A stretch of 64,000 bases of DNA from assembly GCA_944376125.1 (NCBI GenBank), contig CALWBQ010000016.1:1-64000 (forward strand), in the 5' to 3' direction. A model generated the notes under the pieces. That model was not told the origin of the DNA, did no database searches, and saw only the letters and a program-made list of their open reading frames with translations. Source of the DNA: an uncultured Lachnospiraceae bacterium. Its GTDB lineage: Bacteria > Bacillota > Clostridia > Lachnospirales > Lachnospiraceae. A program made the position numbers and the translations under genes. This document shows, piece after piece, positions 1-8,103 of this stretch (positions within the stretch are counted from its first letter, which is position 1; each line of letters starts with the position of its first letter).

Positions 1-1
1 A

Positions 2-106
2 CAGCTCAAAGTATATAACCGGAGAGATTATAATCAGTTCCCCATGCGGCCACTGGGATGGAAAACACCCAATGAAGTGCTTCGGGATTATTTACGCTCA
101 GTGTAA
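2..106 (+). CDS. C-terminal fragment of a DDE/integrase-core transposase (5' end outside window)
   Basis: An open frame enters from the left edge and stops at TAA 104-106, giving 34 residues that end with RPLGWKTPNEVLRDYLRSV. A Tyr-Asn pair, an RPLGW stretch and TPNEV are typical of the extreme C-terminus of integrase-core (rve/DDE) transposases of the IS3/IS30/IS481 kind. Only the tail is visible, so family and intactness cannot be decided. The sequence TGTTTGACAAACCTACAC just after the stop could be the terminal inverted repeat, but the partner end lies outside the window. The element abuts a tRNA operon, a common insertion context. Confidence 0.6.
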   Translation, partial: QLKVYNRRDYNQFPMRPLGWKTPNEVLRDYLRSV

Positions 107-157
107 CAAATGTTTGACAAACCTACACAAAAAAACAAGATTCTTTCAATTTTTATA

Positions 158-186
158 TTGACAATTCTAGCTTTTTCGGGTAGAAT
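158..186 (+). promoter_or_regulatory. Sigma-A promoter of the tRNA-Phe/tRNA-Gly unit
   Basis: TTGACA at 158-163 and TAGAAT at 181-186 are separated by 17 nt. Transcription should begin near 193, about 13 nt before tRNA-Phe. The perfect -35 box fits a strong stable-RNA promoter. Confidence 0.75.
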
Positions 187-205
187 TATCTACGTTGTTG
201 AGGAA

Positions 206-278
<73 letters not shown>

Positions 279-320
279 TTTGCCCGGTGAAAATACAGGG
301 TTATATTCATATTTTAATTT

Positions 321-392
321 GCGCGAGTGGCTCAGGGGTGGAGCACCACCTTGCCAAGGTGGGGGCCGCGGGTTCGAATCCCGTCTCGCGCT
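321..392 (+). tRNA. tRNA-Gly (GCC)
   Basis: The acceptor GCGCGAG pairs perfectly with CTCGCGC. The anticodon stem CCACC/GGTGG encloses TTGCCAA, giving anticodon GCC, and the T-arm reads GGGTTCGAATCCC. The discriminator is T392 and no CCA is encoded. It is the second and last gene of the tRNA unit, followed at once by a strong intrinsic terminator. Confidence 0.95.
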
Positions 393-405
393 CTTTTTAT
401 TTTGT

Positions 406-445
406 GGCCGGAAGCCTTATTTTGCAAGGCTTTCCGGCCTTTTTT
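406..445 (+). terminator. Intrinsic terminator of the tRNA operon
   Basis: GGCCGGAAGCCTT pairs with AAGGCTTTCCGGCC around a short A/T-rich loop and is followed by a run of T. It lies 14 nt after tRNA-Gly. Confidence 0.9.
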
Positions 446-693
446 CACTTACTTTTGCGGGGCTTGGCCGAGGCAGAGCATCGTACCTATATTACATTTC
501 GGTGGAACGGTGTAAATTTCCACGGTGATGGAAAAAATGGAAATATATATATACCAAAGGAGATTCCTGGCATATTTCCAGGCCCGATGAGTCAAAGTAA
601 ACATGTACAGTATCAAAGCGCTGCCCAGCTCAACATTGCCGGGCAGCGTTTTTTATACTAACATCAGATTTCCAGTTTTGCGAGGCCCTTATA
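446..693 (+). other. Gene-free interval with several hairpins; possible small RNA
   Basis: No convincing protein gene is seen. The stretch holds a GTGGAA/TTCCAC hairpin near 500-525, a CCTGG/CCAGG hairpin near 565-582 just after an AAAGGAG motif, and a strong intrinsic terminator at 619-654. A 24-codon frame starts at ATG 588, but its 3' end runs through the terminator stem, so it is unlikely to be a gene. The arrangement suits a short non-coding transcript on the plus strand. I do not recognise a known RNA family and see no clear promoter. Confidence 0.25.
619..654 (+). terminator. Strong intrinsic terminator
   Basis: CGCTGCCC and GGGCAGCG form a perfect 8-bp stem followed by six T. No plus-strand protein gene precedes it, so it either ends a small RNA or insulates the minus-strand gene that stops at 694. 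Confidence 0.75.
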
Positions 694-3600
694 TCACTGA
701 CATGCCGCCGCTGCCACCCTCGCCTTTTCAGCACTGCGGCTCTTTTTCGTCTCCTCCCGGGCAGGATCTGCGGGCCGGCCCCCGTCCCCGCCTTTCTTCT
801 GGCTGTTCATAATCAGCATCTGCAGACGGTTCTCAATGTTGGCGAAGCTCACGTCCGGGTCGTAATCCAAAGGCAGAATCTGGGCATCCGGGTACAATTC
901 CTTCAGCTTTTTGGAGATTCCTCTCCCTACCACATGATTCGGCAGACAGCCGAAGGGCTGAAGAATGACGAAAGCCCGGCACCCTTCCTTTGCATGGTGG
1001 AGAATCTCCCCCGGGATCAGGACACCCTCCCCGGCGTCGAAGGTATGGTGGATAATCGGATCGCTCTCCTTTACCATGTCTTCCATCCGGCAGGCCGGCT
1101 TGTACAGGGGGTGTGCCTTTGCTATGGCATCCGCCGCGTCGTGGGCCAGATCAAATGCCTTGTCAGCCGTCCTCAGCCAGGCTTTCTCGGTAAACGGCTT
1201 CTTTAAATGGTATTCTTTCACCTGGCTGTCCTGATAAAAATACGTCTTCCGTATCACATCGGTCATACGCGCCTCGATGATCTCAAAGCCGTTGGCCTCC
1301 AGATACCTCTCAATCTCGTGGTTGGCACCTGGATGGAAATTCAGCAGGTATTCCCCGACGATCAGCACCTGGGGCCGCAGGACAGACCGGTCGTAATCGA
1401 TCTCCTTCATGGTCGCAATCGCTTTTCTGAATCCTCTCCTGGCTCCGCTGATTCCGTGCTCCTCCAGGCCCTCGATCACACAGTCCATGGCAGCCTCAAA
1501 CGCTTCGTCTGCGCTCCCCTTCACCTTCTCATAGGGCCGTATTTTTCTGAGCAGCTCCTCCAGAATGTCGATCATCGGCAGGGCAAAAGCGATCCTCATA
1601 GCCGATGCCAGATTCATGCGGAATCCAGGATGCATATCATGGGAATCTTTGTCGTCATTGGTCAGAATCGGGACATAAGGATATCCTGCGTCGTCCAGAG
1701 CTTTCCTGAGAAGAGCGCTGTAATGAGTCAGACGGCAGTCTCCTACGTATTTTCCCATACCGATGGCAACCTCTTTGTCATCGTACTTTCCGCTTTTCAG
1801 CGCTGCCAGAGCTTCCCCAATCACGATCTGGGCTGGGAAACAGATATCATTGTGGACATACTGCTTGCCCAGGCGGATCGCTTCCTCTCTGCCGATGGGA
1901 AGCGGCTCTGTCCTGATCCCCTGGCCAGCCAGGGCTGCCGACATGACACGGCTGAATGCGTGGGAGGTGTTGGGAACCAGAACAATTTTCTCTTTCCGGC
2001 TCTCTTTTGTAAATTTTACCGGGTAAGGATCCTGAAGCTCTCTCAGATCCGGCTTTGTCTTCCGGCTCCGGTTCATAGAAACCGTCTCAATAAACGAGTT
2101 GATGCGGATCCTCAGCGGTCCCTGGATATCGCTCTCATCCAATTTTAAAATCAGCGGCGTCTTCTGGGAGATCTCTTTCATAACGCGGATGATCTCATCG
2201 GACAGGTAGGCGTCATGGCCGCAGCCGAAGCTGACAATCTGGACGTATTCCAGATAATCTTTTCTGGCCGCCAAAATAGCCGATGAAAGCATCCTGGCAT
2301 GGTAATTGTTTACAATGTCCAGGCGGCTCCTGCTTAAATCCACCTGGCTGGCCGCTGGAACCGAGTCTGCCGTAAGCACCGGGATGCCCATCCGGGTAAA
2401 CAGCTCCGGCAGATCATGGTTGACTAAAGAATCGTTCTGGTAAGGACGGGAAGCCAGAACCACCGCGTAGGTTCCTTTTTCCTGCACCTCCCGGCACACC
2501 TGCTCTCCTGCTTTCAGAAGTTCCCTGCGGAAGGTTTCCTGCGCCTGATCCCCAGCTTTTACGGCACGGCGGGTGTGCTCCGCCGGTATGTGAAACGTTT
2601 CCTCCATGTAGGCTGTCAGCTGTCTGTCCCTGTCTGCATCCGTATACCAGTGAAACAGCGGGGCATCAAACGGAATCCCCCAGCGCTTTTCCGGGTTGTC
2701 AGAATTGCGAATCACGATCGGATATCCCTTGACTATGGCGCACATAGACTGGCTGGTTTTTTCTGTATTTTCCGTTTTGACCGTCGTGATCGAAGGCATA
2801 AAGATCCTGTCCACGCCATTGTTAGCCAGCCAGCGTATGTGTCCATGGACCAGTTTCGCCGGGAAGCAGACGGTATCGGAGGTGACGGCAGGCAGGCCAT
2901 CCTCATAGATCTTTCGCGTGCTGGTCGGAGAAACCTTCACCCGGAAGCCCAGAGATTTCCAGAACACAGTCCAGAAAGGCATGGTCTCCCAGAAAGAGAG
3001 GACTTTAGGTATCCCTATGGTTGCATCCTTCTGTGGTTCCAGAGCTGGGAAGGGGTATTCCTTCATCAAAAGTTCCTCCCGAAGGTCAAAAAGATTGGGA
3101 ACCTTCTCTTTCTCCTCCGCCTTCTCCTTCAGTTTCAGACGCACCTGCTCATCTCTCGGATTCCCCAGAATCTCCCCCCGCTCGCAGCGGTTATTGGTAA
3201 TCCAGTATTCCCCATTGGAAAAACGGACAATCGTTCGCTTGCAGTGATTTCCGCAGAAGGGGCAGGGAGAATTTGCTTCCCTGGTGTAGGAGAATTCGTC
3301 CAGCGCATCCATCCCGATAAAGGTTGGCTCCAGTTTCTCCTTCTCCATCTTTTCTTTGGTCAGCAGAGCCGCGCCGATAGCTCCCATAAGCCCCGGGTAA
3401 GGCGCTCTTGTGACCTCCCGCCCTATGTACTGTTCCAGAGCCCTCAAAACAGCGCTGTTCCGGAAGGTGCCGCCCTGCACAACGATCTTATCTCCCAGAC
3501 TGTCCAGATTGGAAATGCGGATCACTTTGGTAAAAACATTCTCAATGATGGACCGGCACAGGCCGGCCATAATGTCCTCGGGCAGTTTTCCGTTTCTCTG

Positions 3601-5157
3601 CTCTGTGATAATGCTGCTGTTCATAAAGACCGTGCACCGGCTGCCCAGGACAGCGGGGGATTTGGAGGCAAAGGCCGCCTCCGCGATTTTTTCTGCCGGG
3701 ATCCCCAGGGAGGAGGCAAAATTCTCTAGGAATGAACCGCACCCCGAGGAGCAGGCTTCGTTTACCAAAATATTGGTGATGACGCCGCCGTCCAGCCAGA
3801 TCGCCTTCATATCCTGGCCGCCGATATCCAGAATAAACGTTGCTCCCGGCACATATTTTTCTACACCGCGGGCGTGAGCCACCGTCTCTACCGCATGACA
3901 TTCCGCCTGCAGGGCCTTAGCAAACAAGAGTTCTCCGTACCCTGTCGTGCCGGCTCCCAAGATCTCCAGCTTAGCGCCGGCCCTGCGAAAGCGCTCTCTG
4001 ACAGCAAGGAGCGCATTCTTTGCCACCATCAGCGGCTCCCCCTCATTAGGAGAGTAAAAAGAGTCCACAATATTTTCCTCTTCATCCATCAGGACAAACT
4101 TGGTGGTCGTACTCCCAGAGTCTATTCCCAGATATGCACGGACTGTCTGCCCGGCTCTCAGGCCGGCGTGAACCTCCGGAAGAACGCGGTGCCGCTTCTC
4201 AAATTCTTCCTGTTCCTCCTTTGATGCAAAAAAGGGCTGTGCCTGGTGTTCCTCCGCATCCTCTATATTCCCCGCCTTTTCCAGCGCCTCTGCCAGGTCT
4301 TCAGGCCGCCAGGTCTTTCTGTTTCCCGCAAACAGGAAATCCAAAGACAGGGCTGCTCCCCAGGCGATGGCAAGCTCCGGATGGTCCGGCACGATCACAT
4401 CTTTCTCCGAGAGATCCAGCCGTTCTGCAAATACACGGATCAATGTCGGGTTAAATGTGAGCGGGCCGCCCTCAAACGCCACCGGTTTCTGGATATCCAA
4501 GCCCTGGGCCAGACCGCCGATAGTCTGTTTTGCGATGGCGTGAAAAGTCGACAGAGCCAGGTCTGACTTGGCAATCCCCTGGTTGATCAGGGGCTGGATA
4601 TCGGTTTTGGCATAGACACCGCAGCGGCCCGATATGTCAAACACATTTTTCCCCTGAGCAGCAAGATCCTCAAAGCTCTGGGCCGGCACCTTCAAAATAG
4701 CAGCGGCCTCATCAATAAAGGCACCTGTGCCCCCTGCACATGTGCCATTCATCCTCATATCTGAAACGCTCAGCTCACCGGTCTTGGCATCCTTGCGGAA
4801 AAAAATGATCTTGGCGTCCTGGCCTCCCAATTCGATGGCCGTCCGTACCTGAGGATACTTTTCCCGCAGTACAATAGAGTTGGCAACCACTTCCTGAACG
4901 AAAGGCAGACCCAGCCGGTCAGCTATCGTCTTTGCCCCGGATCCGGTCAAAGCCAGACGGATTCTGGCGGCAGGGAACGCTTCGCTCAACTGTTTCAGAA
5001 TGTGAATTACACTCTGAACCTGGTTTGCGTGATGCCGCCTGTAGTCCGTATAAAGAATCTCTCCGCTCACTTTATCTGCAGCAACTACCTTTGTTGTGGT
5101 GGAACCAATATCAATTCCCACCAGCAGCTGCCGTCCGTTCCACTTCTCTTTTGCCAT
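694..5157 (-). CDS. Giant 2-hydroxyacyl-CoA dehydratase activase/dehydratase fusion protein
   Basis: The protein has 1487 residues from ATG 5157, preceded by AGGAG nine nt upstream; an in-frame start 57 nt further out has no such site. Two ASKHA ATPase modules of the BadF/BcrA/HgdC activator family come first. Module 1 (about 12-290) has VGIDIGSTTTKVV and the cysteine motifs GTCAGGTGAF and GRCGVYAKTD. Module 2 (about 345-620) has LGIDSGSTTTKFV, ACSSGCGSF and SRCTVFMNS. A cysteine-rich segment (CPFCGNHC) leads into a DUF2229-like region and then an HgdB-like region to the end. In the family, activators use ATP and a 4Fe-4S cluster at the dimer interface to inject a high-energy electron into the dehydratase. 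Having two activator modules and a dehydratase-like part in one chain is typical of a clostridial group whose substrate is unknown. I see no acyl-CoA genes nearby to name it. Confidence 0.85.
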   Translation of the reverse strand: MAKEKWNGRQLLVGIDIGSTTTKVVAADKVSGEILYTDYRRHHANQVQSVIHILKQLSEAFPAARIRLALTGSGAKTIADRLGLPFVQEVVANSIVLREKYPQVRTAIELGGQDAKIIFFRKDAKTGELSVSDMRMNGTCAGGTGAFIDEAAAILKVPAQSFEDLAAQGKNVFDISGRCGVYAKTDIQPLINQGIAKSDLALSTFHAIAKQTIGGLAQGLDIQKPVAFEGGPLTFNPTLIRVFAERLDLSEKDVIVPDHPELAIAWGAALSLDFLFAGNRKTWRPEDLAEALEKAGNIEDAEEHQAQPFFASKEEQEEFEKRHRVLPEVHAGLRAGQTVRAYLGIDSGSTTTKFVLMDEEENIVDSFYSPNEGEPLMVAKNALLAVRERFRRAGAKLEILGAGTTGYGELLFAKALQAECHAVETVAHARGVEKYVPGATFILDIGGQDMKAIWLDGGVITNILVNEACSSGCGSFLENFASSLGIPAEKIAEAAFASKSPAVLGSRCTVFMNSSIITEQRNGKLPEDIMAGLCRSIIENVFTKVIRISNLDSLGDKIVVQGGTFRNSAVLRALEQYIGREVTRAPYPGLMGAIGAALLTKEKMEKEKLEPTFIGMDALDEFSYTREANSPCPFCGNHCKRTIVRFSNGEYWITNNRCERGEILGNPRDEQVRLKLKEKAEEKEKVPNLFDLREELLMKEYPFPALEPQKDATIGIPKVLSFWETMPFWTVFWKSLGFRVKVSPTSTRKIYEDGLPAVTSDTVCFPAKLVHGHIRWLANNGVDRIFMPSITTVKTENTEKTSQSMCAIVKGYPIVIRNSDNPEKRWGIPFDAPLFHWYTDADRDRQLTAYMEETFHIPAEHTRRAVKAGDQAQETFRRELLKAGEQVCREVQEKGTYAVVLASRPYQNDSLVNHDLPELFTRMGIPVLTADSVPAASQVDLSRSRLDIVNNYHARMLSSAILAARKDYLEYVQIVSFGCGHDAYLSDEIIRVMKEISQKTPLILKLDESDIQGPLRIRINSFIETVSMNRSRKTKPDLRELQDPYPVKFTKESRKEKIVLVPNTSHAFSRVMSAALAGQGIRTEPLPIGREEAIRLGKQYVHNDICFPAQIVIGEALAALKSGKYDDKEVAIGMGKYVGDCRLTHYSALLRKALDDAGYPYVPILTNDDKDSHDMHPGFRMNLASAMRIAFALPMIDILEELLRKIRPYEKVKGSADEAFEAAMDCVIEGLEEHGISGARRGFRKAIATMKEIDYDRSVLRPQVLIVGEYLLNFHPGANHEIERYLEANGFEIIEARMTDVIRKTYFYQDSQVKEYHLKKPFTEKAWLRTADKAFDLAHDAADAIAKAHPLYKPACRMEDMVKESDPIIHHTFDAGEGVLIPGEILHHAKEGCRAFVILQPFGCLPNHVVGRGISKKLKELYPDAQILPLDYDPDVSFANIENRLQMLIMNSQKKGGDGGRPADPAREETKKSRSAEKARVAAAACQ

Positions 5158-5225
5158 ATTGTTTAACTCCTGTCTCTTCTGTAAATGCGCCGTCTGAGCG
5201 TCCCGATCAGTCACGATATCTTGTT

Positions 5226-5254
5226 AATCTAACATTTTCCAGCCCAAATGTAAA
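5226..5254 (-). promoter_or_regulatory. Possible promoter of the activase fusion gene
   Basis: On the minus strand TTTACA and TAGATT are spaced 17 nt apart (5/6 and 4/6 matches). The site lies between the flavodoxin-like gene and the activase start. No terminator is visible between the two genes, so read-through from upstream is also possible. Confidence 0.35.
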
Positions 5255-5298
5255 ATTGAAATCTCCTATCAGCAATTAAGATCTTTAATTAATATGCC

Positions 5299-5916
5299 TC
5301 ATCGGATAAAATTCGTCCTTTTCATTTCCTCTTTTTCAGGGAGACCGTAGGTTTCTTTGCCCAGTTGAATACTCTTGATCAGAAATGCCATGTTCCGGGC
5401 AAGTGTACGCATGGTCTGAAGTCCTTCTTCGTCCTGTTCTGCCTCTCCCTGGGCTCTGCCGTGGATGCTGTTCCAATACTGGCTGGCCGCCACAGGCATC
5501 CCGGAGATAGTAAAAAATTTATTCAGCTCATCAAATGTAGCAGACAGACCGCCTCTTCTCGCTGCCACCACAGCGGCCCCCACTTTCATGGTCTTGTCAA
5601 AATGGGTGCTGTAAAACAGCCTGGTCAGAAAAGCCGCCAGTGTAGCATTGGCACCGCCATAGTACACAGGGCTCCCTACTACCAGCCCATCGCACGCCTC
5701 AAATTTCTCCGCTGCCTGGTTAACCGCATCGTCAAATACACATTTTCCTGTCTCCATACATTTCCCGCAGCTAATACAGCCCCGAATAGCCTGATTTCCG
5801 ATGTGCAGGATCTCTGTCTCAATCCCTTCCTCAGCAAAAACCTTCTCCATCTCCCGCAACGCAATGTACGTATTCCCATGTACATGGGGACTTCCATTAA
5901 TCATCAATACCTTCAT
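5299..5916 (-). CDS. Flavodoxin-like NAD(P)H-dependent FMN reductase / iron-sulfur flavoprotein
   Basis: This 205-residue protein has the flavodoxin fold. The N-terminal strand and phosphate loop read MKVLMINGSPHVHGNT, and the second flavin-binding region contains GSPVYYGGANATLAAFLTR. The cysteine-rich stretch GCISCGKCMETGKC (about 46-59) is the compact Cys motif of iron-sulfur flavoproteins and related clostridial reductases. These proteins move electrons between NAD(P)H or ferredoxin and small acceptors; the physiological partner cannot be read from sequence. The start has AGGAGG seven nt upstream and a good promoter about 50 nt further out. It is followed by the activase fusion gene after 141 nt, so a redox link is possible but unproven. 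Confidence 0.85.
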   Translation of the reverse strand: MKVLMINGSPHVHGNTYIALREMEKVFAEEGIETEILHIGNQAIRGCISCGKCMETGKCVFDDAVNQAAEKFEACDGLVVGSPVYYGGANATLAAFLTRLFYSTHFDKTMKVGAAVVAARRGGLSATFDELNKFFTISGMPVAASQYWNSIHGRAQGEAEQDEEGLQTMRTLARNMAFLIKSIQLGKETYGLPEKEEMKRTNFIR

Positions 5917-5961
5917 AGTCTGCCTCCTAACGTTCGTAAAACCTTTTTTCTGCCATCCTAT

Positions 5962-5990
5962 ATTATGTCACAGCTTTGTTTGAATGTCAA
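5962..5990 (-). promoter_or_regulatory. Sigma-A promoter of the flavodoxin-like gene
   Basis: On the minus strand TTGACA is followed after 17 nt by CATAAT. It lies 46 nt upstream of the ATG at 5916. Confidence 0.6.
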
Positions 5991-6140
5991 AACATCTTTC
6001 CTTACGCCTGCCCCATACCGCCCATTTCGCAAAGCAGCTTTCCTGCCCGGCAGTTGTTGACAGTGCCTGCCAAACCGGATATTATGAAATCTTTGTCCAC
6101 AGAAAGGATACCCCTAAGGTCCGGATTCCAAATTAACCGA

Positions 6141-6187
6141 AAAGGACTGCCGCATATGCTGAAATCTTCAGCTGCGGCCAGTCCTTT
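6141..6187 (-). terminator. Intrinsic terminator of the xth - ABC-F - GlgX-like operon
   Basis: AAAGGACTG and CAGTCCTTT close a longer hairpin (CCGCA/TGCGG and GCTGAA/TTCAGC inside). Both flanks are T-rich in the appropriate sense, so it could work in both directions. The rest of the 5917-6226 gap holds only the promoter at 5962. Confidence 0.75.
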
Positions 6188-6226
6188 TTCAGTCTGGTTT
6201 CACTGCACATCTTCGATGTCTCTGCT

Positions 6227-8071
6227 CTATTTTCCTATAAACACTACGATACTTCTGGACGGCACCATAAACTGCTTCTGCTTGTCCAAAAGGAGTTCTT
6301 CGCCCTCCGGGTAGATTCCATTTCTGATCCCCTCGTCCGTATTGATAGCAACATGCCATTTTTGTCCCCTTGGAAGGTTCGGAAGCGAAAATTCGTGGGG
6401 TTCCCAATGCATATTATATGCCACAAAAAATGAATTGTCATTGGTTCCATCTTCATTCACTGCGTAGCTGCCGCAGTACATGATTCCCAGCTGGCGCCGG
6501 AAATTCTCAAATTCCGGACACCATGCCTTTACGCCGTGGAAAGAAATGTCCGGATCCCCGCACCCCAGGTAGTCCATCACTTTAGGCTCCTGCTCCATGT
6601 GGAAAACCCTGTGTTTTTTACGGAACTGAATCATATACTTTACAAACTGAAACAGCTCCTGATTCGTTTTCAGAAGATTCCAATTGATCCAGGAAATCTC
6701 ATTGTCCTGGCAGTAGGAATTATTGTTTCCCCCTTTCGTGCGGCCAAATTCATCTCCGGCCATCAGCAGGGGGGTTCCCTGGCTTAGAAAAAGCATCAGC
6801 ACAGCGTTGCGGAGCTGCTTTCTTCGCATCTCCATGACTTTTTTCTTACGGCTGGGGCCCTCCACTCCACAGTTCCATGAATAATTGTAATCCGGGCCGT
6901 CGGAATTGTTCTCCCCGTTGGCCTCATTGTGCTTCTGCTCATAGGAGACCATGTCCATGAGGGTAAAGCCGTTAACATTTGCCATATAATTGATGGTGCC
7001 GAATTCCTTCGGGTTATGCTTGCTGTGAAAGACCAGGCTGTTGATCTGATCTTCATCTCCTTTGAGGAGCCGGCGCATATCTGTCTCAAACCTGTCATTG
7101 TATTCCGCCAGGCGCTTTTTGCTCCCCGCCGGAAGAGGCACCTGAGACCAGTGGTCTGCCCATATCTTCAAGTTGCTGAGATAGGGATCCCTGGCCAGAA
7201 GGTCTTCCGGCGCAAACCCGACAATGTGCACGCCGTCCACGTGGTACTCTCTGGCCCAGAAGCGTATGGTGTCCAGGACGTAGCACGGCTCCTCCAATCC
7301 TGTAAAAAACAGATCGATCACCAGCTCGATGCCGGCTTTGTGGAGAGATTTTACCAGATCTTTCATCTCTCTGGCCGGATGCTTCACAGCGCCGGAGCAG
7401 TAGGATGCCTTCGGCGCCATCCTCTGACCAGGGACAAAGCCCCAATAGTTCAGCTTCCCAGTGGGCTCATATTTTTCGTAAGGATTTTTTCTCGCCCCCT
7501 CCGGCATCATTACCTCCTGGAATTCTGTAAAAGGCATCAGTTCTACTGTCGTGATTCCCAGTTCTTTAAGGTATGGTATCTTCTCCGCAATACCGGACAG
7601 GCAGCCCCGATCCTTCACCTTCGAGGAGCTGTGTTTCGTAAAGCCTCTGGGATGGAGACGGTAAACCACGCAGTCTTCATACGGGTATTCCAGAGGTGCG
7701 TCTCCTTCCCAGTCATAATCTTCCATCAGAACAGATGCCCGCAGAACTCTGCTGACCTGGTGGGAACTTCCCCAGCTTTCCCGGCCGGAGAACTGGCAGC
7801 CGTATGGGTCGGCTTCCAGCCTTCCATTGATCTCAAAGCAGTACTCTACATCAGTAAAATCGCCATTTACCGTCATGTTCCACACATTTCCAAGGCGGTC
7901 CTCCTGAGAAAAGTTTAGTTTTGCAAGCGGCTTTTTCTTTCCTTTTGCAAACAAGACCAGCGCGCACGCCTCACTTCCAGAAACAACAGAGAAGTGTGCT
8001 CCGCCCTCCACAACCGTCACTCCAAGCGGGTATATCCGGTCTGTTTCTTTTACTGCCCTGTATTTTTCCAT
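6227..8071 (-). CDS. GlgX/isoamylase-like GH13 protein with degenerate catalytic site
   Basis: The protein has 614 residues from ATG 8071, with GGAG about 11 nt upstream. A longer in-frame start would overlap the preceding gene. A CBM48-like beta domain (about 15-110) precedes a TIM barrel and C-terminal beta domain. The sequence aligns with glycogen-debranching GlgX through YNDRF, KHNEANGENN and LSQGTPLLMAGDEFG. All four conserved GH13 regions are altered: region I ends DLFFTG instead of D-x-V-x-NH; the FRFD nucleophile motif is VHIV (residue ~284); the AEPW acid/base motif is ADHW (~306); and the HDG transition-state motif is VNG (~367). I infer no normal hydrolase activity, leaving a glucan-binding or regulatory role. 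It is the last gene of a three-gene operon. Confidence 0.85.
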   Translation of the reverse strand: MEKYRAVKETDRIYPLGVTVVEGGAHFSVVSGSEACALVLFAKGKKKPLAKLNFSQEDRLGNVWNMTVNGDFTDVEYCFEINGRLEADPYGCQFSGRESWGSSHQVSRVLRASVLMEDYDWEGDAPLEYPYEDCVVYRLHPRGFTKHSSSKVKDRGCLSGIAEKIPYLKELGITTVELMPFTEFQEVMMPEGARKNPYEKYEPTGKLNYWGFVPGQRMAPKASYCSGAVKHPAREMKDLVKSLHKAGIELVIDLFFTGLEEPCYVLDTIRFWAREYHVDGVHIVGFAPEDLLARDPYLSNLKIWADHWSQVPLPAGSKKRLAEYNDRFETDMRRLLKGDEDQINSLVFHSKHNPKEFGTINYMANVNGFTLMDMVSYEQKHNEANGENNSDGPDYNYSWNCGVEGPSRKKKVMEMRRKQLRNAVLMLFLSQGTPLLMAGDEFGRTKGGNNNSYCQDNEISWINWNLLKTNQELFQFVKYMIQFRKKHRVFHMEQEPKVMDYLGCGDPDISFHGVKAWCPEFENFRRQLGIMYCGSYAVNEDGTNDNSFFVAYNMHWEPHEFSLPNLPRGQKWHVAINTDEGIRNGIYPEGEELLLDKQKQFMVPSRSIVVFIGK

Positions 8072-8103
8072 CTCTGTCTCATCTCCTATTTCCTGTATCT
8101 TCC

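Noticed and set aside
1207..2148. 313-residue frame antisense to the activase fusion
   Set aside because: It is a shadow of a strongly coding minus-strand gene and resembles no family. The same holds for 2575-3729, 6929-7918, 13353-14087 and 39378-40346.
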